This document shows positions 1-11,087 of a stretch of DNA of 54,134 nucleotides, in pieces. The translations under genes were made by a program, and so were the position numbers. Under the pieces are notes generated by a model. That model was given only the letters and a program-made list of their open reading frames with translations. It made no database searches and was not told the origin of the DNA. Source of the DNA: Thoreauomyces humboldtii (lineage: Eukaryota > Chytridiomycota > Chytridiomycetes > Spizellomycetales > Powellomycetaceae); assembly GCA_027596035.1 (NCBI GenBank), contig JADGJA010000056.1, forward strand, positions 1-54,134, in the 5' to 3' direction. The number at the start of each line of letters is the position of its first letter. Positions within the stretch are counted from its first letter, which is position 1.

Positions 1-49
1 GTTCCAGCGAGAATTAGCTACATGGCCAAGTGCCGACAGATGTCAAGTA

Positions 50-2775
50 TCAGTTTACCTTTTTGGCGACACACGACTTTTGCAGTCGTACGTAAAGGTC
101 AGCAACCTCCGACGTCCCCTCGTCCGGGGCCCCAGTACTGGGATTGTGCTGCATCCACTGAATGGTCGCTTCGTAATGGTGTGTGAACAAGATTGCTAAT
201 ACTTCCAGACACCGCGGGTATGAGGTTGGATGTTGCTGGGGTAAAAAAGATAGCGTAAACATGATGGACTGATTCCCAAGGAAGGATAGGTTTCGGGCAC
301 TCACGGTATCGTCACGAAGACCTTGCATGATTGCGGGGAGAACGTCAAACCACCACTCTGAACGAACCCTGTCGAACAGCTCCGCGAAATCCGTAGCTGC
401 GAGGTGAGACATGAGAGCCGTCATGGGAGTGGACACGTCTTCCAGCATCGCGATGAGGGAGGCTGATATCTCTGATGGCAATTGGGAAAAGCTTGGACTG
501 TCCGGTGCCCTTACAACAGAAAGGGTATCGCGCTGCCTTGGTGATGGAGGCGGTGGAAGGTCGGTAGCAATGGCAGGAGCATTCATATTCGAAGGGGTCA
601 GGCCATGTGCTGCCTCGTGGGAGATCTCTGGAGAGTCATGTTTGTGGTCTTCTTCACTTAGTCGAGGAGATGCCTCGAAACTCGAACGCTCTGTAGCGCA
701 TAGGGTACTCGTCAAAGCATCGGCGCCGAAAGCCGGGGTGCTCATGCCAACTTCGACAATCACCCTGGGCGATGAACCAACCAGTGGTTCCACTGCTGGG
801 GCCACGTGCGGCACTCCCCATGCCGTTTCAGCATCCATGCAGGGTACGACAGGAGGAAACTCGGATGGGATTGGATGACATATCAGACTCTCCGGCTGGA
901 TCATCTTCTGCGGAGTGGGCAAGTTCGTTTCCGGTTGGATGGATGTCAGTGGTGGTTTGGTTATGCCTGCAGACGGTGTGTTCTCCGACTCCATAGTGGG
1001 TGGATGGCGCTCCGTCGAGGGTTTTGACGAGTGCTGCGGAGGAGGAGAGTGCACAGGCAGAGCAGCCTGCTCGGGTGGCTGCTCGTTTGAAGTGACGGGC
1101 AGCATTTCCGCCGGAGTGTAGAGCAAATCTGACAGATCATGAGCTTCCAGATGGGGATCTTCAGATCTGCCGTTCAACGAAACGATGGACGCCGACTTTC
1201 GAGGTTTCCGTCGATCAGCAAGGATCGGTGTCGATGGACACGGAAGAGATGAGCGACGCAAGAACGGTAGCATCGGCGTAGCCGGGCCATGCATGAACCC
1301 GGAAGCTGCCACCGGTGGCGAAGGAGTGGGGGGACTGGATGCAGCGAGTACAGGAGCCGATTGCGGCACGCAAGCTACCGGCTCCGATGTTGCGACGACA
1401 GGGACCGCCAACGGAGGGATAGCCGTGCGTATGCGAGATGCGCCGGCTGGCACGCGAAGAGCTCCGATGACGGCATGCCCACCACGCGGACCCCCCAATA
1501 TTGGTGGATCTCTAAAGACTCGCTTAGCGCCTTGGACGAGTGTAGGCTGCGACAATGCAGCAGCAGCTGGTGCGCGAAGAGGCTTGGCAAGTTTCCGGCC
1601 AGCCGCGGAAAATTGCTGTTCATGCGGAAGACCAGCCTTTGGAATTGCGCGTCTCGGTGGGGAAGGCCGGGGGGCGTTGGCTGTGGTTGAGAGATGATTG
1701 CCCGTTGTCGGCGTGATGCGGCGTGACGGTGATCTCGCTGTGGGGTGGGAGATAGACTGGGGTGCTGGCACTGTGCCCAGGCTCCCCTGTCCAAGACCAG
1801 TTTTACGCGATGGAGATGTAGTCGGGCGGGATAAGGATCCAGCATCGGTCCGCGGTATGGGGGACTTTGTGTTCCTCCCTCCTGCCGCCGTGAGGGGCCG
1901 CCCCGAACCTGTGATTCTCAGAGCTTTCAACGAAGCTGGGGGAAGAGTGGCAACAAAACTGTACATCGTTTCATGAGCATCAACAATGGAAAATGACACC
2001 CGAGATTGTTCGTTTACATACCCTGTGATATGTTCGGGGAAAAGCTCCTGGTACTGATGAAATGCCTTTTTGCTCTCTTCCCGTACCTCTGCGGCGGAAT
2101 CCGCAATCCCCTTGCTGATCCCTGTTTCGATCGCTTTCTGATAGTTCCGTATGCTAGAAGCCGGTACTGTCTGAAGGGTCAGGTCCAGGAGCATGGCTGC
2201 GGCGTGACGATACGTCAAGGAGATGTGGGTGTGCGCGGTGGCCAAGACGTCCAGGAGAGAGGGAGTCCGCCCGTGGCCCACGATGGTACGGCAAGCTTCT
2301 CTTGCCGTGGTTACGTATGTTTTGTTGGACTTTGAGGTCAAGCCAAGTACGGCTTTCGTCAGTTCGAGGACGAGTGGCTCTGCCCGGCCGTTTAGCCTTT
2401 GTTCAACAAGCACCACAACGCTCATAGCAGATCGAGCTAGACGAGTCCGTTCCGAGGAAAGCTACGGGGCCAATAGAAGTCAGACCACGAAACGAGATGA
2501 AACCGGCTTTATTGTTGAAGTCCCCGCGGGACCTCTTACCGTACCGCAGACAAAAGAGGTGCCCGTAGATGCTTCCTGATGGCACTCGCAAGGCCAACGC
2601 AATCGGCGTGGGATTGGGAGACGATCGTCCCTGCTTCCAAAATCCCTGTCTCGTGGGACGCCCAATTCTCTTCAGACTCCTTTTTAGCGCAAGGTGCGAG
2701 ACAGCGTCTTAATTGTCGTTCCAGAGAGGCATCGTCGAGAACCTGGGAGCATTTGGCCATCAAAATCAGCTTCAT
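50..2775 (-). CDS. CLASP/Stu1-family microtubule-binding protein
   Basis: Microtubule plus-end/spindle protein of the CLASP (Stu1/Cls1) family. Two exons fit: 2775-2545 and 2461-50 (phase 0, about 880 aa). Exon 1 carries a KESEENW motif typical of the start of the CLASP N-terminal TOG-like domain. Exon 2 opens with SSERTRLARSA, the family's conserved SERTRLS helix, and continues with TOG-like helices to about residue 230. A long Pro/Ser/Thr-rich, basic, disordered region follows (roughly residues 260-730), as expected for the microtubule-binding SR-rich part. The last ~100 residues are helical again. The intron uses a weak GTACGG donor; the stronger GTAAGA four bases downstream would break the frame into SERTRL. 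The start is the first Met of the exon, with a second Met five codons later. It is shorter than animal CLASPs, which have more TOG domains. The gene is divergent from EXO70. Family assignment is fairly sure; the exact start is not. Confidence 0.8.
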
Positions 2776-3507
2776 TCGCGAGAGTAAGAAGCTGGTTGAC
2801 TCTTACGACAGGAACTTTAGGGTCTCTCATGTCCCCCGGACAGGATGAAATCTGGAGACTAGCCTAACTGGGACGTATCCGCGATAGTGATGCGGGGACT
2901 GGATGCAAAGAGCGAATGCGCCGGCCTACGGTCCTGTTATATGATTGACTGTACTGGTTTAGCAATTAGCTGCAGGCCTGCGGGCCTCGAGGAGAGAAAG
3001 AGTTTCGCGCGCTATTTACTGGTCCGATAGAGTCCAAAGCGTCCGATGTTGATCTGTCCGAAAAGTCGATCAAGGGGACGCGCGACACTTGATCCCTCAC
3101 ACTGCGCACTTCCGAGAATTGTGTTCTACACGCCGCGATCGCGGCACTCGAATCAAACATAAGATGGAAGGAGCTGGGAAAGAGAGATGAAGCTTGAGTA
3201 AAGAACTGGAAAAGACTCTCCGTCGATGAGCGACATCTTTCCCGCAACTAACATGGCCAACAGTCCTGTATCGTTCTGTGGAGATGTTTCTCAGTCAAAT
3301 AAGAATGAGAGCGAGCAATATGTCTCATAAGGGGCAAACAACACCACTGTATATACACGGTCAATGCAGCGTTGTACAGTCACTTTTGTCCGATCTCCCA
3401 GACTCCAGCGACGGATGACGGTCTGAAGGGTTGGACAGCTGTGGGACGCGTTGCAGCACGACGGTGACGGTGACGGTCCCGTTTTCGTGCCTTCCGCAGC
3501 GGCGACA
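2776..3507. promoter_or_regulatory. Divergent intergenic region CLASP/EXO70
   Basis: This ~730-bp gap separates the divergent starts of CLASP and EXO70. I see no conserved coding sequence here; the short ORFs have no recognisable motif. It should hold both promoters and 5' leaders. Confidence 0.5.
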
Positions 3508-6122
3508 ATGCCATATTTAGAAGAGTAAGAGCTTTGCATTCGAGTAACTCTATTCTCAAAGCCCTAAGCTCTGGCTTTCAATATCAGTCCACAGAAAGTA
3601 GATGCACAACTGGAACGAAGGAGAGACCTTGAGCGCAAGTTGCGCCAGGTCCGGTCGAGATGGAGCTGGAGATGAAAGGCTACGCCTGACATGTGTTCTT
3701 ACAACTTGTCTTAGGATACGGAGGACCTCGAAACTCTTGAAGAGAGTCTTGCCAAAACAAACATTCTCACAGGGAAAATAGTTCGTATGCTTTGAGACTG
3801 AGATTCTGGCGACAACTGGGTACCGACACGTCAGCCTCATTTAGGAGACAATGCTCAGCTCCTTTGACTATCGACTTGGAAGACTGGAGACATCCATCCT
3901 TCCCATTCATCGGTCTACTCAGAAACTGACGAAGCTTTACGATCGTGAGTTCGACCCTCGCATCCAGTATACAGGAAGCTTGAATCACTCGACTGATGTA
4001 GCAATCGCTTCATTGCAGACATCGATGGTTCCCTCGAACAAGTACAGACAGTAATCGACTACTTCGACATTGGAACGAGAGAGGAACCGTTTTTAGCCAA
4101 AGGGTGCGGATATTTAATCTTCGACAGTGTTCAAAACAATTCGTAGCTGAAGGCATTTGCAGACCTCAGGAACCGGATCTGGCGCCGTTCCTCAAATCCG
4201 TGGAGTCTTTGAAAGAGGCGCTAATTTATCTGCAGCGAACCAAGTACAAGGCGTCAGAGAGAGCGGCAAACTCCCTGGTAGGGCCGCAACTCTTATCTCT
4301 CGCGGTTTCTATTTAGCTGAGCAAGTGCTTTCAGAAATACACGCTCACCAAAGCCCTTGGTCAACTCAATAATCTGTTCCGCAAATGGCTTACGTCTGCT
4401 AGCGTGCCGCTGGAGACGCTTTCCTCTCGAGAAGCAGGTAAATGTCCATCCTGATGTGATTGCAGCTGCCGAGTGTGAATAGGAAGTAATCTTATATCTT
4501 CAAAAGAAATCGCCCATATCCCCGATGAGCAGTTTCAAAATCTCCTGCGCTTATCGACGGAGCTTCAAACATCTTCAATTGGCGATTTATCCTTTCCACC
4601 TACATATCTCAAGGTTTACGAAGAGGTCCGCTCCAGTTATCTTCTGAAGTCCCTCCAACCGCTAGCCTCTCAGACGCGGGAGCAGGAACTTCGAGGTCAC
4701 AAAACTGCATATGCAAGAGGGACTGCTGCCATGGTCTCCTACACACGATGGCTTCTTCGACTTATGAAAGCGGAACGGGGACTTACTGGAAAACTGCTGC
4801 CGAAAGCCAACGGCTTGACCAGTTTTCAAGCGACAATCACTCCGGCCGTGGAGGGTTTTGTGGGAGCCGGCGAGGCCATGTGCGCCAGGGTTAGAAAAAA
4901 TGTCGCAAAGCGAGAATACGGCGATGTGTTCATGCTTATCGATGTCGTCGAGGGCCTGATGGATGGTTTGAAAGAGTTCGATGGCGTTATCGCATATGCT
5001 GGCGTCAAGGGGACCGAAATCACGGATCTTGCGAGCAACTGCAAGGCAGTGGTTATCCAAGCTTTTGCCCAATTTTATGACGATCTCAAGGTGATTACCG
5101 TGGGAGCAGTCTGTCTTCGAATGCGTAGGCTGATGGACAGTGCCACATAGAATGATACCGGAAAGAATGCGCCCCTTTCGGCAGACGGGACGGTGCACGA
5201 GCTCACGAGCACGGTAAAACAGAGCGGGCTTGTAGCAGTAGAAGCCGAGCCTCACTTCTTGTTCTTGCCACCTGTTTAGACACTCAACACACTTCGCCGC
5301 CTAGTCGAGTATAACTCTGCGATTGACCGAATCATTGCTGATGGATCGGTAACCTATTCTTCTGCCTCAACGCGAGTAACATATTGAGTCGAGATTTGTC
5401 TAACGAGACCATCACAGAACCCCATGGGCGCTACAGCTTTTGCAACGCTCGCCACCGATATCCTGTCGTCCCTCTCCCTTTGCGTTGATGGGAAATCTCG
5501 AACATACAAGAAGCCGACGCTGGCCTCCATCTTCCTTCTCAATAACTTCTCTTACATCCTCAAGCACGTTCGGGTATCGGGACTGAGCGAGATTGTGGGG
5601 CCATTCGAAGTCAACCGGCTGGAAAAGCTCGCTGGAAAGGGACGGCAGGGTTACAGGGATTCCTGGACACCTGTCATAGAAGCCGTCGCTGACAAGGGCA
5701 ACGGTGTACCAGCAGGAACGAAAACGCTCACCACTGCACAGAAAAGCGGAATCAAGGATCAGTTCAAGGTAACAAGGCTGGCACTGCTGTGAGGTATGAT
5801 GCTGACACAAGCTCATAGAATTTCAACACCGAGTTTGAGGAGGCGATCCGAGCGCAAAAATCCTACAGTGTTCCTGATCCCGATCTGCGTGCTACGCTCG
5901 TCAAAGACATCAAGGCAATCTTATGTCCATTTTACAAGATGTTCTATGACAAGTTCGTATCTGCCAGCTTCTCTCATTTTTTCCACGCAGAATCGTGTTA
6001 ACCTTCGCTTTTGGCACAGAAATATTGGACTCGAATTCACGAAGAGTCAGGACAAGTACATCAAATACACTCCCAAAGCACTCGAAGGAGCAATCGAGAA
6101 ATTCTTTGAACCAGCGGCATGA
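3508..6122 (+). CDS. EXO70: Exocyst complex subunit Exo70
   Basis: Exo70 tethers secretory vesicles to the plasma membrane as part of the octameric exocyst and binds PI(4,5)P2 and Rho GTPases. Thirteen exons splice cleanly: 3508-3524, 3588-3648, 3715-3780, 3845-3944, 4019-4103, 4163-4277, 4335-4437, 4507-5090, 5151-5213, 5280-5348, 5418-5768, 5819-5956 and 5991-6122. They give 627 aa, the usual family length. Family signatures are visible in order: an N-terminal coiled coil, SFDYRLGRLETSILPIH near residue 50, DYFDIGTREEPFLAKGP, the SADGTVHELTS loop, NPMGATAFATLATDILSSL, and the C-terminal helix DKYIKYTPKALEGAIEKFFE. All introns are 34-74 nt with GT-AG ends. The first exon is only 17 nt and codes for MPYLE plus part of the next codon, so the start is inferred from phase matching. 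The gene is convergent with the unknown gene at 6626-7566. Confidence 0.95.
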
Positions 6123-6607
6123 GCGCCAAGGAAAATGTTGCCTTTGGACTGAGACCCTCTGGAAAACCCTCCCGCTCCGCGACCGGTATCACTCTTCCTG
6201 CTCCTTTCACACGAGCGCACACTTCAGACCCCTCTGCATCGCCCCTCCAGCCCACTCCCAATCCCGCGCAAAGGTGTGGCAGATGGCCGCACTGGCATCA
6301 TCTGGGTGTAAGACTGTAAGTCAGGCTTATCAGTTGCTAGAACCACGTGCCGAGTGCTTCGACTGTCCCATACAGTATTTTCCGGGCTGAATTTTATCAG
6401 AGTCGGCATCCGCTTGCTGGAGCTGGATGAGCTGATGCTGTGAGACTGTGCAATTCATCAGCGTGTTATCGGACGGCCTTGACCAGGTGCAGTCGAAGAG
6501 CTTACCGGCGCAAGTGCGGAGGAACCACTTCAATAGATGCTCTGGAGTGAATAGAGTGAGAATGATCGCGTTAACAAAGCTTTGACTGCTCCATGACTTC
6601 TACCTTG
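6123..6607. other. Intergenic, no gene seen
   Basis: This is the convergent 3' region between EXO70 and the gene at 6626. It holds short open frames without family motifs or plausible splice chains. It probably contains 3' UTRs only. Confidence 0.4.
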
Positions 6608-6656
6608 CGAAAGGGTGGATAGAAGTTACCACACGAAAGGGTGGATAGAAGTTACC
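6608..6656. repeat. Direct duplication, 23-bp units, 26-bp period
   Basis: Two perfect copies lie at 6608-6630 and 6634-6656. Each copy, read on the minus strand, contains a GTAACTTC string that could act as a 5' splice site, and the stop codon of the gene at 6626-7566 lies in the first copy. Confidence 0.85.
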
Positions 6657-7566
6657 GGGTGCTGGACCACACATTGAACCATGTTGAACAGATCTTGAGG
6701 TTCTACTCCGGGCTTGTACTTGCGGATGTCTTTGCGAGAGTAGTAGTAGAATGCGAGACAAACGACAGCTTCCCGAGGGTTAAGAGGGGATTTCCTGGCA
6801 ATCTTCTCTGCCGTGTGGGCTTTCTTGTTCCTACTGAAAGGATCGTCAGCCTGTGATGCGTCAGGGTCTCCGAACCAAGCATCTAGAGTGCCCCACTCCT
6901 CGGTTTGGGCGGCAACTTTCTTGGCCTTTGATTCTGCAAACTGTTCGCGGCGACGGCTTCTCCTGTTGTATATGCGGATGGAGGTCTTGATATCTTCAAT
7001 GCTGTGATCAAAGGTGATTCCGAGGAAGGACATGAGTTGGAACAGGTCCTCTGCGTGAAAGCATGGAGGCAAGTCGGCGAAAAGCCGGACAGATCTCTGA
7101 CTGTGGGCCCAGCACAGAATCAGCTCTAGCAGAGGCTGGTTCACCGGATACCTGTATATTTGTAGCAGGATCAGTCTCATCAAAAAACAATGTAGTGCCG
7201 GCGAGAACCACATGCGTACTCTTCTTTCAAGATGATCGCCCCAATCGCTGATTGATGAACTCCAAGGGTAGTGTGGCTGAGATTCTTCAGCAGGGGGAGT
7301 CTGCTTAGGGCGGGATCGGAAACCCTGAACTCGAGAGAACCGCATTGGAATGTGGTAAAATGGTGGTCCTGTTGTCGGCGTTCTCGTCCTGCTCCTCGCT
7401 CATGGATGCGGCTGGGCATGTTTGGTGCTTTGGATGGACGGATGAGGCCCTTGAAAAACTTTCGAAAGATAGTTGAACGATGGGACCGGCTGGAAAGATG
7501 CTTTGAGTGGAGGGGGTTAATGCCTTCGAGAAGGTTTCGAAAGGTACAAAGGTACAGTGCATGCAC
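6626..7566 (-). CDS. Unrecognised two-exon protein, possibly BTB-like
   Basis: Exons 7566-7220 and 7151-6626 join in phase (290 aa; donor GTACGC, acceptor ATACAG) to give a smooth ...ILKEEYPVNQPLLELIL... junction. The N-terminus is basic and serine-rich. Residues ~95-175 run FQCGSLEFRVSDPALSRLP, then LLELILCWAHS, then AEDLFQLMSFLGI. That order resembles a BTB/POZ fold (first strand, middle helices, AxFLGI end), but the match is weak. A basic helix (YNRRSRRREQFAESKAKKVA) follows, and a tail rich in charged residues. Duplicated donor-like GTAACTTC sequences just before the stop mean the true last exon could end earlier and splice downstream. I do not know the function. The real start could also lie at a later Met. 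Confidence 0.5.
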
Positions 7567-7796
7567 ACGACAGGATACGGGAGGGGCGTTTTGACACCAT
7601 GATGCTACCGGTATGACGTGTAAAAGGTGCGAGTGCTGTCAACAACGTCGAGCCGCCGCTGCCGCCGTGAGGCCGTGAGGACAGCAGCCTGACTACCGGT
7701 ATATTCGTCGATGACAGGTCGATGACGGGTCAAACGTGGCCGCAGAGAGCGTCGATGATTGCGATGTGGTCAGTCCGTCCCTGAAAAACTTTTGCG

Positions 7797-7838
7797 CTGA
7801 TAACAATACGATAAAAACTGATAACAATACGATAAAAA
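7797..7838. repeat. Perfect 21-bp tandem duplication
   Basis: Two abutting identical 21-bp units lie at 7797-7817 and 7818-7838, AT-rich, each containing ataacaatacgat. They lie just upstream of the hairpin at 7853. Confidence 0.9.
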
Positions 7839-7852
7839 GCGATTGATCTTAT

Positions 7853-7877
7853 CATAATGCGGTGCTAGCGCATTATG
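7853..7877. other. Perfect 9-bp inverted repeat (hairpin)
   Basis: The arms cataatgcg and cgcattatg flank a 7-nt loop. This could form a small stem-loop in DNA or RNA. No poly-T tail or neighbouring gene end gives it an obvious role. Confidence 0.7.
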
Positions 7878-8816
7878 GAAGGAAAAATTATGGAAACGAA
7901 ACGAAAAACGTCAGGGTGCCCACGACCTCAGAGGCCAATGCCAGGACAGTCGTCCCCTGCAGAGCTTCATCCGTGGACGGAGTCGAAGACTCCGTTGTCC
8001 CCGAAGCATCCAGGGCAGTCGTCAATCCCGCTAGGCTAGAATCCGCTGTCGGCGCCGTCGGGCCGTGCACTGTTCCCACGGCGACGAGGAGCTCCGTGAT
8101 GGCGTACTCATTGCAGGCCGTTTTGTTCGGAGTCAGAGTGCCAAACCATTCCTGACTGCACCACCACGAAGCATCGCAGTTCTTGAGCGGGGAGGTTCAC
8201 CGACGGGGACGCCGGTCTCGTGCAAGAGTCAAACCGGATCGATGACGGTACACGCTATGGAATGAACTCCCTCAAGGAGCTGCCAGTCCGACGTGACGTC
8301 TTCATACACGCATACATCGTGGCCGCCAGGTTCGCGTAGGTGGCGTTCCCCGTCACGACGGCGGGGACGAGCACCGAGTCGGACGAACTCGGAGTTTGTG
8401 ATCGTGGACTTGTACGTTGCACTTGTTGATGTCTTGTCACAAGCCAAGAGGATGCCTCCTCCGCTCATGCTACCGGTATGTGTGACAGGCTGTTAGCGAC
8501 AAATTAGCTTTTTTTCATTCACGGGCCGAAACTGTGGAGAGAGAATAGCTCGCTGGGGAAAGAGGGGAAGTCCCTCAGACCCTGAGCGTATTATGTTGCT
8601 CTCATAGAGGTCAATGCAGGAGAGGAAAGGGAGGAAAGGGTTCTCCACAGTTTCCCTCAACAGGGGGGAGCTGGGGAGGGGGGGAGCGAGGGAGCGAGGG
8701 GATACGGTATTTTTACCGGCATCTGATCACATCTCTGGAAAACGCTGCGAACCCCCTCCCGAACCCAGCTTCCCATTATACCAAATTCCGACTCCCGACT
8801 CCCCCTCTCTGTTCTG

Positions 8817-11087
8817 ATGCCCAGCCACCAGCGGCCCATCTCGTCCGGTATCACCCTTGCTGCTGCGTCTCCCGCTGCGGGCCACTCGTTCGAGAATCAC
8901 GCCAACTTTATCCGCTCTTATGCCGAACGCACGCGTTACGCGGCTTCCCTTCCAGGCCCCCAGGAGACGAAGGCTGCCTTTGGCGCGCTCCCGCTGCCTT
9001 TTTATTCCCGTGGCGGGGGACTCCCAGCAACCGGTGGATCAGACTTGAAATGGTACATGTCATTCCTCTACCTGGATGGCACCCATCTGCCCGTCGAGTC
9101 GGGGTGCGTTCAGGAAGCGCATACGAGTTTGGAAATTGCGGTGCTCAGAATAGCCAACCTGATTCGGAACACGCCAGGCTGGGCATCGCTTTTGAATGAC
9201 GATGGAGCAGTCTCCAGGTGGCGTCTCGAAGCCGAACGCGCTGGTCTCGGAACGCCGCTGCTGCGCACGTCCTCCCAGCCGGATCCGCGTAGCTTACTAT
9301 ATCTTGCAGAGTGCGGACCATTTCAGAAAGGGGTTGCCCAGGGCCCCCTAGTCGAGGTGCTGGACGGGACTCTGGCTGACGTGGACGAAGGAGAGGGGAA
9401 AGCGCCAACCAACGCGCGCAGACATTATGTTCCGCTCCATCGGTTGCCCTCCGGGAGGCATATGTCTGTCGCTGATCTAGAAAGGCTTATCGACGAGGCG
9501 AGATATAACAAAGAGCCCACTGCTGAGAAGTATCGACAGGAGGGCAGATCTATCGTCGTTAACGCTTCCGACGTCGAAAAGATGCGTCAAAGGGCCTTGG
9601 ACATCGCAGCAACCGAAATCGCCGAGGATCTGAGAAAGCGTAGCAATACAATGACAGATGCGCTGGCCATGTCCGAAGATCAGCCAAAGACCACCCTCGA
9701 AGAGATGTTTCGGTACGCGCTTGAAGAGTGCATGGAAGATGCAAAGAACGCGCCCACAAGGTTTGGCACGTACGCCGTACATTGTGCCGATGGCTTGATC
9801 CCATTTGAAACTCAGATTTCCATCAAATCTGAAGCCAGAGCCATCCTAGCTTCCAAGCCAGATGGCCAGGCATATCGACGTCCTCGAGATCTCTATAACG
9901 ATGCCAGAGATTGGATCCCACAATTTGACACTGTCGTCGACCTTGTCCATCCGTCGCACCTTGCCCTTATCAGCGGCCTAACTCGCGGATACAAGCGGGA
10001 GGAGAGCGTCGGAAAAACCTGGAACGATTTCACCAGCACCATTGGTGGTTCGTCTCAGGAAGCCGTTGCCTTGCCTTCAGTCCTAAAGCAACGTTTTTTT
10101 TGGCGCACCCGATCCGACAAGTTTCAGTGGCTTCCTGCTGAGTTCTACATTGAGCCTGGAAGCCATATCGCATGCTTTTCTTCGTACGTCAATAATCTTG
10201 ATCCGAGACATTACGACAGCATAGCCGGTGTGCTGGGTCAACTCGTGCCTCTTTTCGAAAATGTCTTGACGGATCTGCAACGGCCGCGCTCGCCTCGTAT
10301 TGACTATCAGCGCGTCGACCGTTATCGGCTGCCCAAAGGTGCCTCATCTGAACGGATTGCGGCTCATCATGGGCTCCTCAAACTTGATTGCTGCTGGGAG
10401 CGCCCCGAATGGGAAGACCTGGCCCTGAACTTTCCGACCCTTCCCCCGTACAAACCAGAGGACGCTTCTTGCGACGAGTTTCCTCGGATGTCACTGCGTG
10501 GCAGGCAGTTGCAGGTCATAATCAAGAGTACAACTGTGCTCCTCACGCCCTCTAAGCCTCAGCACCCCCTCGGTACGTGGCATGTTGAAGGCCTTGAACA
10601 CGAACGAGTCGTCGCTGTAGGCTTGTATTGCGTCGAAGTGGACAACGTTTCGATACCAGCTGTGAGCCTGCGCACAGCCGTCGCACAACCTGGCCGCTGG
10701 GAACTGGAGTTCGAAGCAATGATGGCAGGCTTTGGTATTCTCGACAGAGACAAAAGCAATCAGCATCTCGCCGATATCAATCTTTTGCCTGGCCGCTGTG
10801 TTGTGTTTCCCAACATATACCAGCACAGATTTTCGGCCTTGTCGCTAGTGGATCCTGCGCGAGACGGCTGCAGCACGCTGCTGTCATTTTTGCTCGTTGA
10901 TCCCACGTCGCGTATCACATCCACGCTGCAGGTCCCGCCTCAACAGCCGGGCTGGTTGGATTCGAATGATGTGTCCAATCGCAGGGACGACGATGCCCTG
11001 CTCCAACAGCAGACCGAAGAGCGACTAAACCTTGCCGGAGGTCTTTACATGTTTGAAGAAACCGTGGACCTTGACGGAACGGGCTGA
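8817..11087 (+). CDS. DUF4246 family protein (intronless)
   Basis: A single 756-aa open frame without introns. Family signatures of the fungal DUF4246 proteins are clear: WASLLNDDGAVSRWRLEA near residue 120, VVDLVHPSHLALISGLTRG near 380, FQWLPAEFYIEPGSHIACF near 440, LGTWHVEGLEHERVVAVGLY near 590, and a C-terminal run GRCVVFPNIYQHRFSALSL... ending in LVDPTSRITSTLQVPPQQPG. The WHVEG histidine and the later YQHR histidine resemble metal ligands of a double-stranded beta-helix (2OG-Fe(II) oxygenase-like) fold. That enzymatic reading is inference; the biochemical role of DUF4246 is not established to my knowledge. Nearly every other gene here is intron-rich, so the lack of introns is unusual. Confidence 0.9.
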   Translation: MPSHQRPISSGITLAAASPAAGHSFENHANFIRSYAERTRYAASLPGPQETKAAFGALPLPFYSRGGGLPATGGSDLKWYMSFLYLDGTHLPVESGCVQEAHTSLEIAVLRIANLIRNTPGWASLLNDDGAVSRWRLEAERAGLGTPLLRTSSQPDPRSLLYLAECGPFQKGVAQGPLVEVLDGTLADVDEGEGKAPTNARRHYVPLHRLPSGRHMSVADLERLIDEARYNKEPTAEKYRQEGRSIVVNASDVEKMRQRALDIAATEIAEDLRKRSNTMTDALAMSEDQPKTTLEEMFRYALEECMEDAKNAPTRFGTYAVHCADGLIPFETQISIKSEARAILASKPDGQAYRRPRDLYNDARDWIPQFDTVVDLVHPSHLALISGLTRGYKREESVGKTWNDFTSTIGGSSQEAVALPSVLKQRFFWRTRSDKFQWLPAEFYIEPGSHIACFSSYVNNLDPRHYDSIAGVLGQLVPLFENVLTDLQRPRSPRIDYQRVDRYRLPKGASSERIAAHHGLLKLDCCWERPEWEDLALNFPTLPPYKPEDASCDEFPRMSLRGRQLQVIIKSTTVLLTPSKPQHPLGTWHVEGLEHERVVAVGLYCVEVDNVSIPAVSLRTAVAQPGRWELEFEAMMAGFGILDRDKSNQHLADINLLPGRCVVFPNIYQHRFSALSLVDPARDGCSTLLSFLLVDPTSRITSTLQVPPQQPGWLDSNDVSNRRDDDALLQQQTEERLNLAGGLYMFEETVDLDGTG

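Larger units (their letters stand above)
7567..8816. other. Gene-poor intergenic stretch with small repeats
   Basis: There is no convincing gene here. Minus-strand frames at 8079-7888 and around 8440-8255 show Thr/Ser/Ala-rich peptides that could be remnants of a secreted protein, but no splice model links them. The stretch holds a tandem 21-bp repeat (7797-7838), a hairpin (7853-7877), and a 14-bp direct repeat (atgctaccggtatg) at 7602-7615 and 8467-8480. The last ~200 bp should contain the promoter of the DUF4246 gene and are purine-rich (8614-8705). Confidence 0.5.

Noticed and set aside
411..1976. Plus-strand ORFs of 90-170 codons opposite CLASP
   Set aside because: They are antisense shadows of the Pro/Ser-rich CLASP linker, with no motifs or splice support.
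7862..8468. Possible small secreted protein gene on the minus strand
   Set aside because: The frames are Thr/Ser-rich, but there is no signal peptide with a consistent start and no splice chain joining the pieces.
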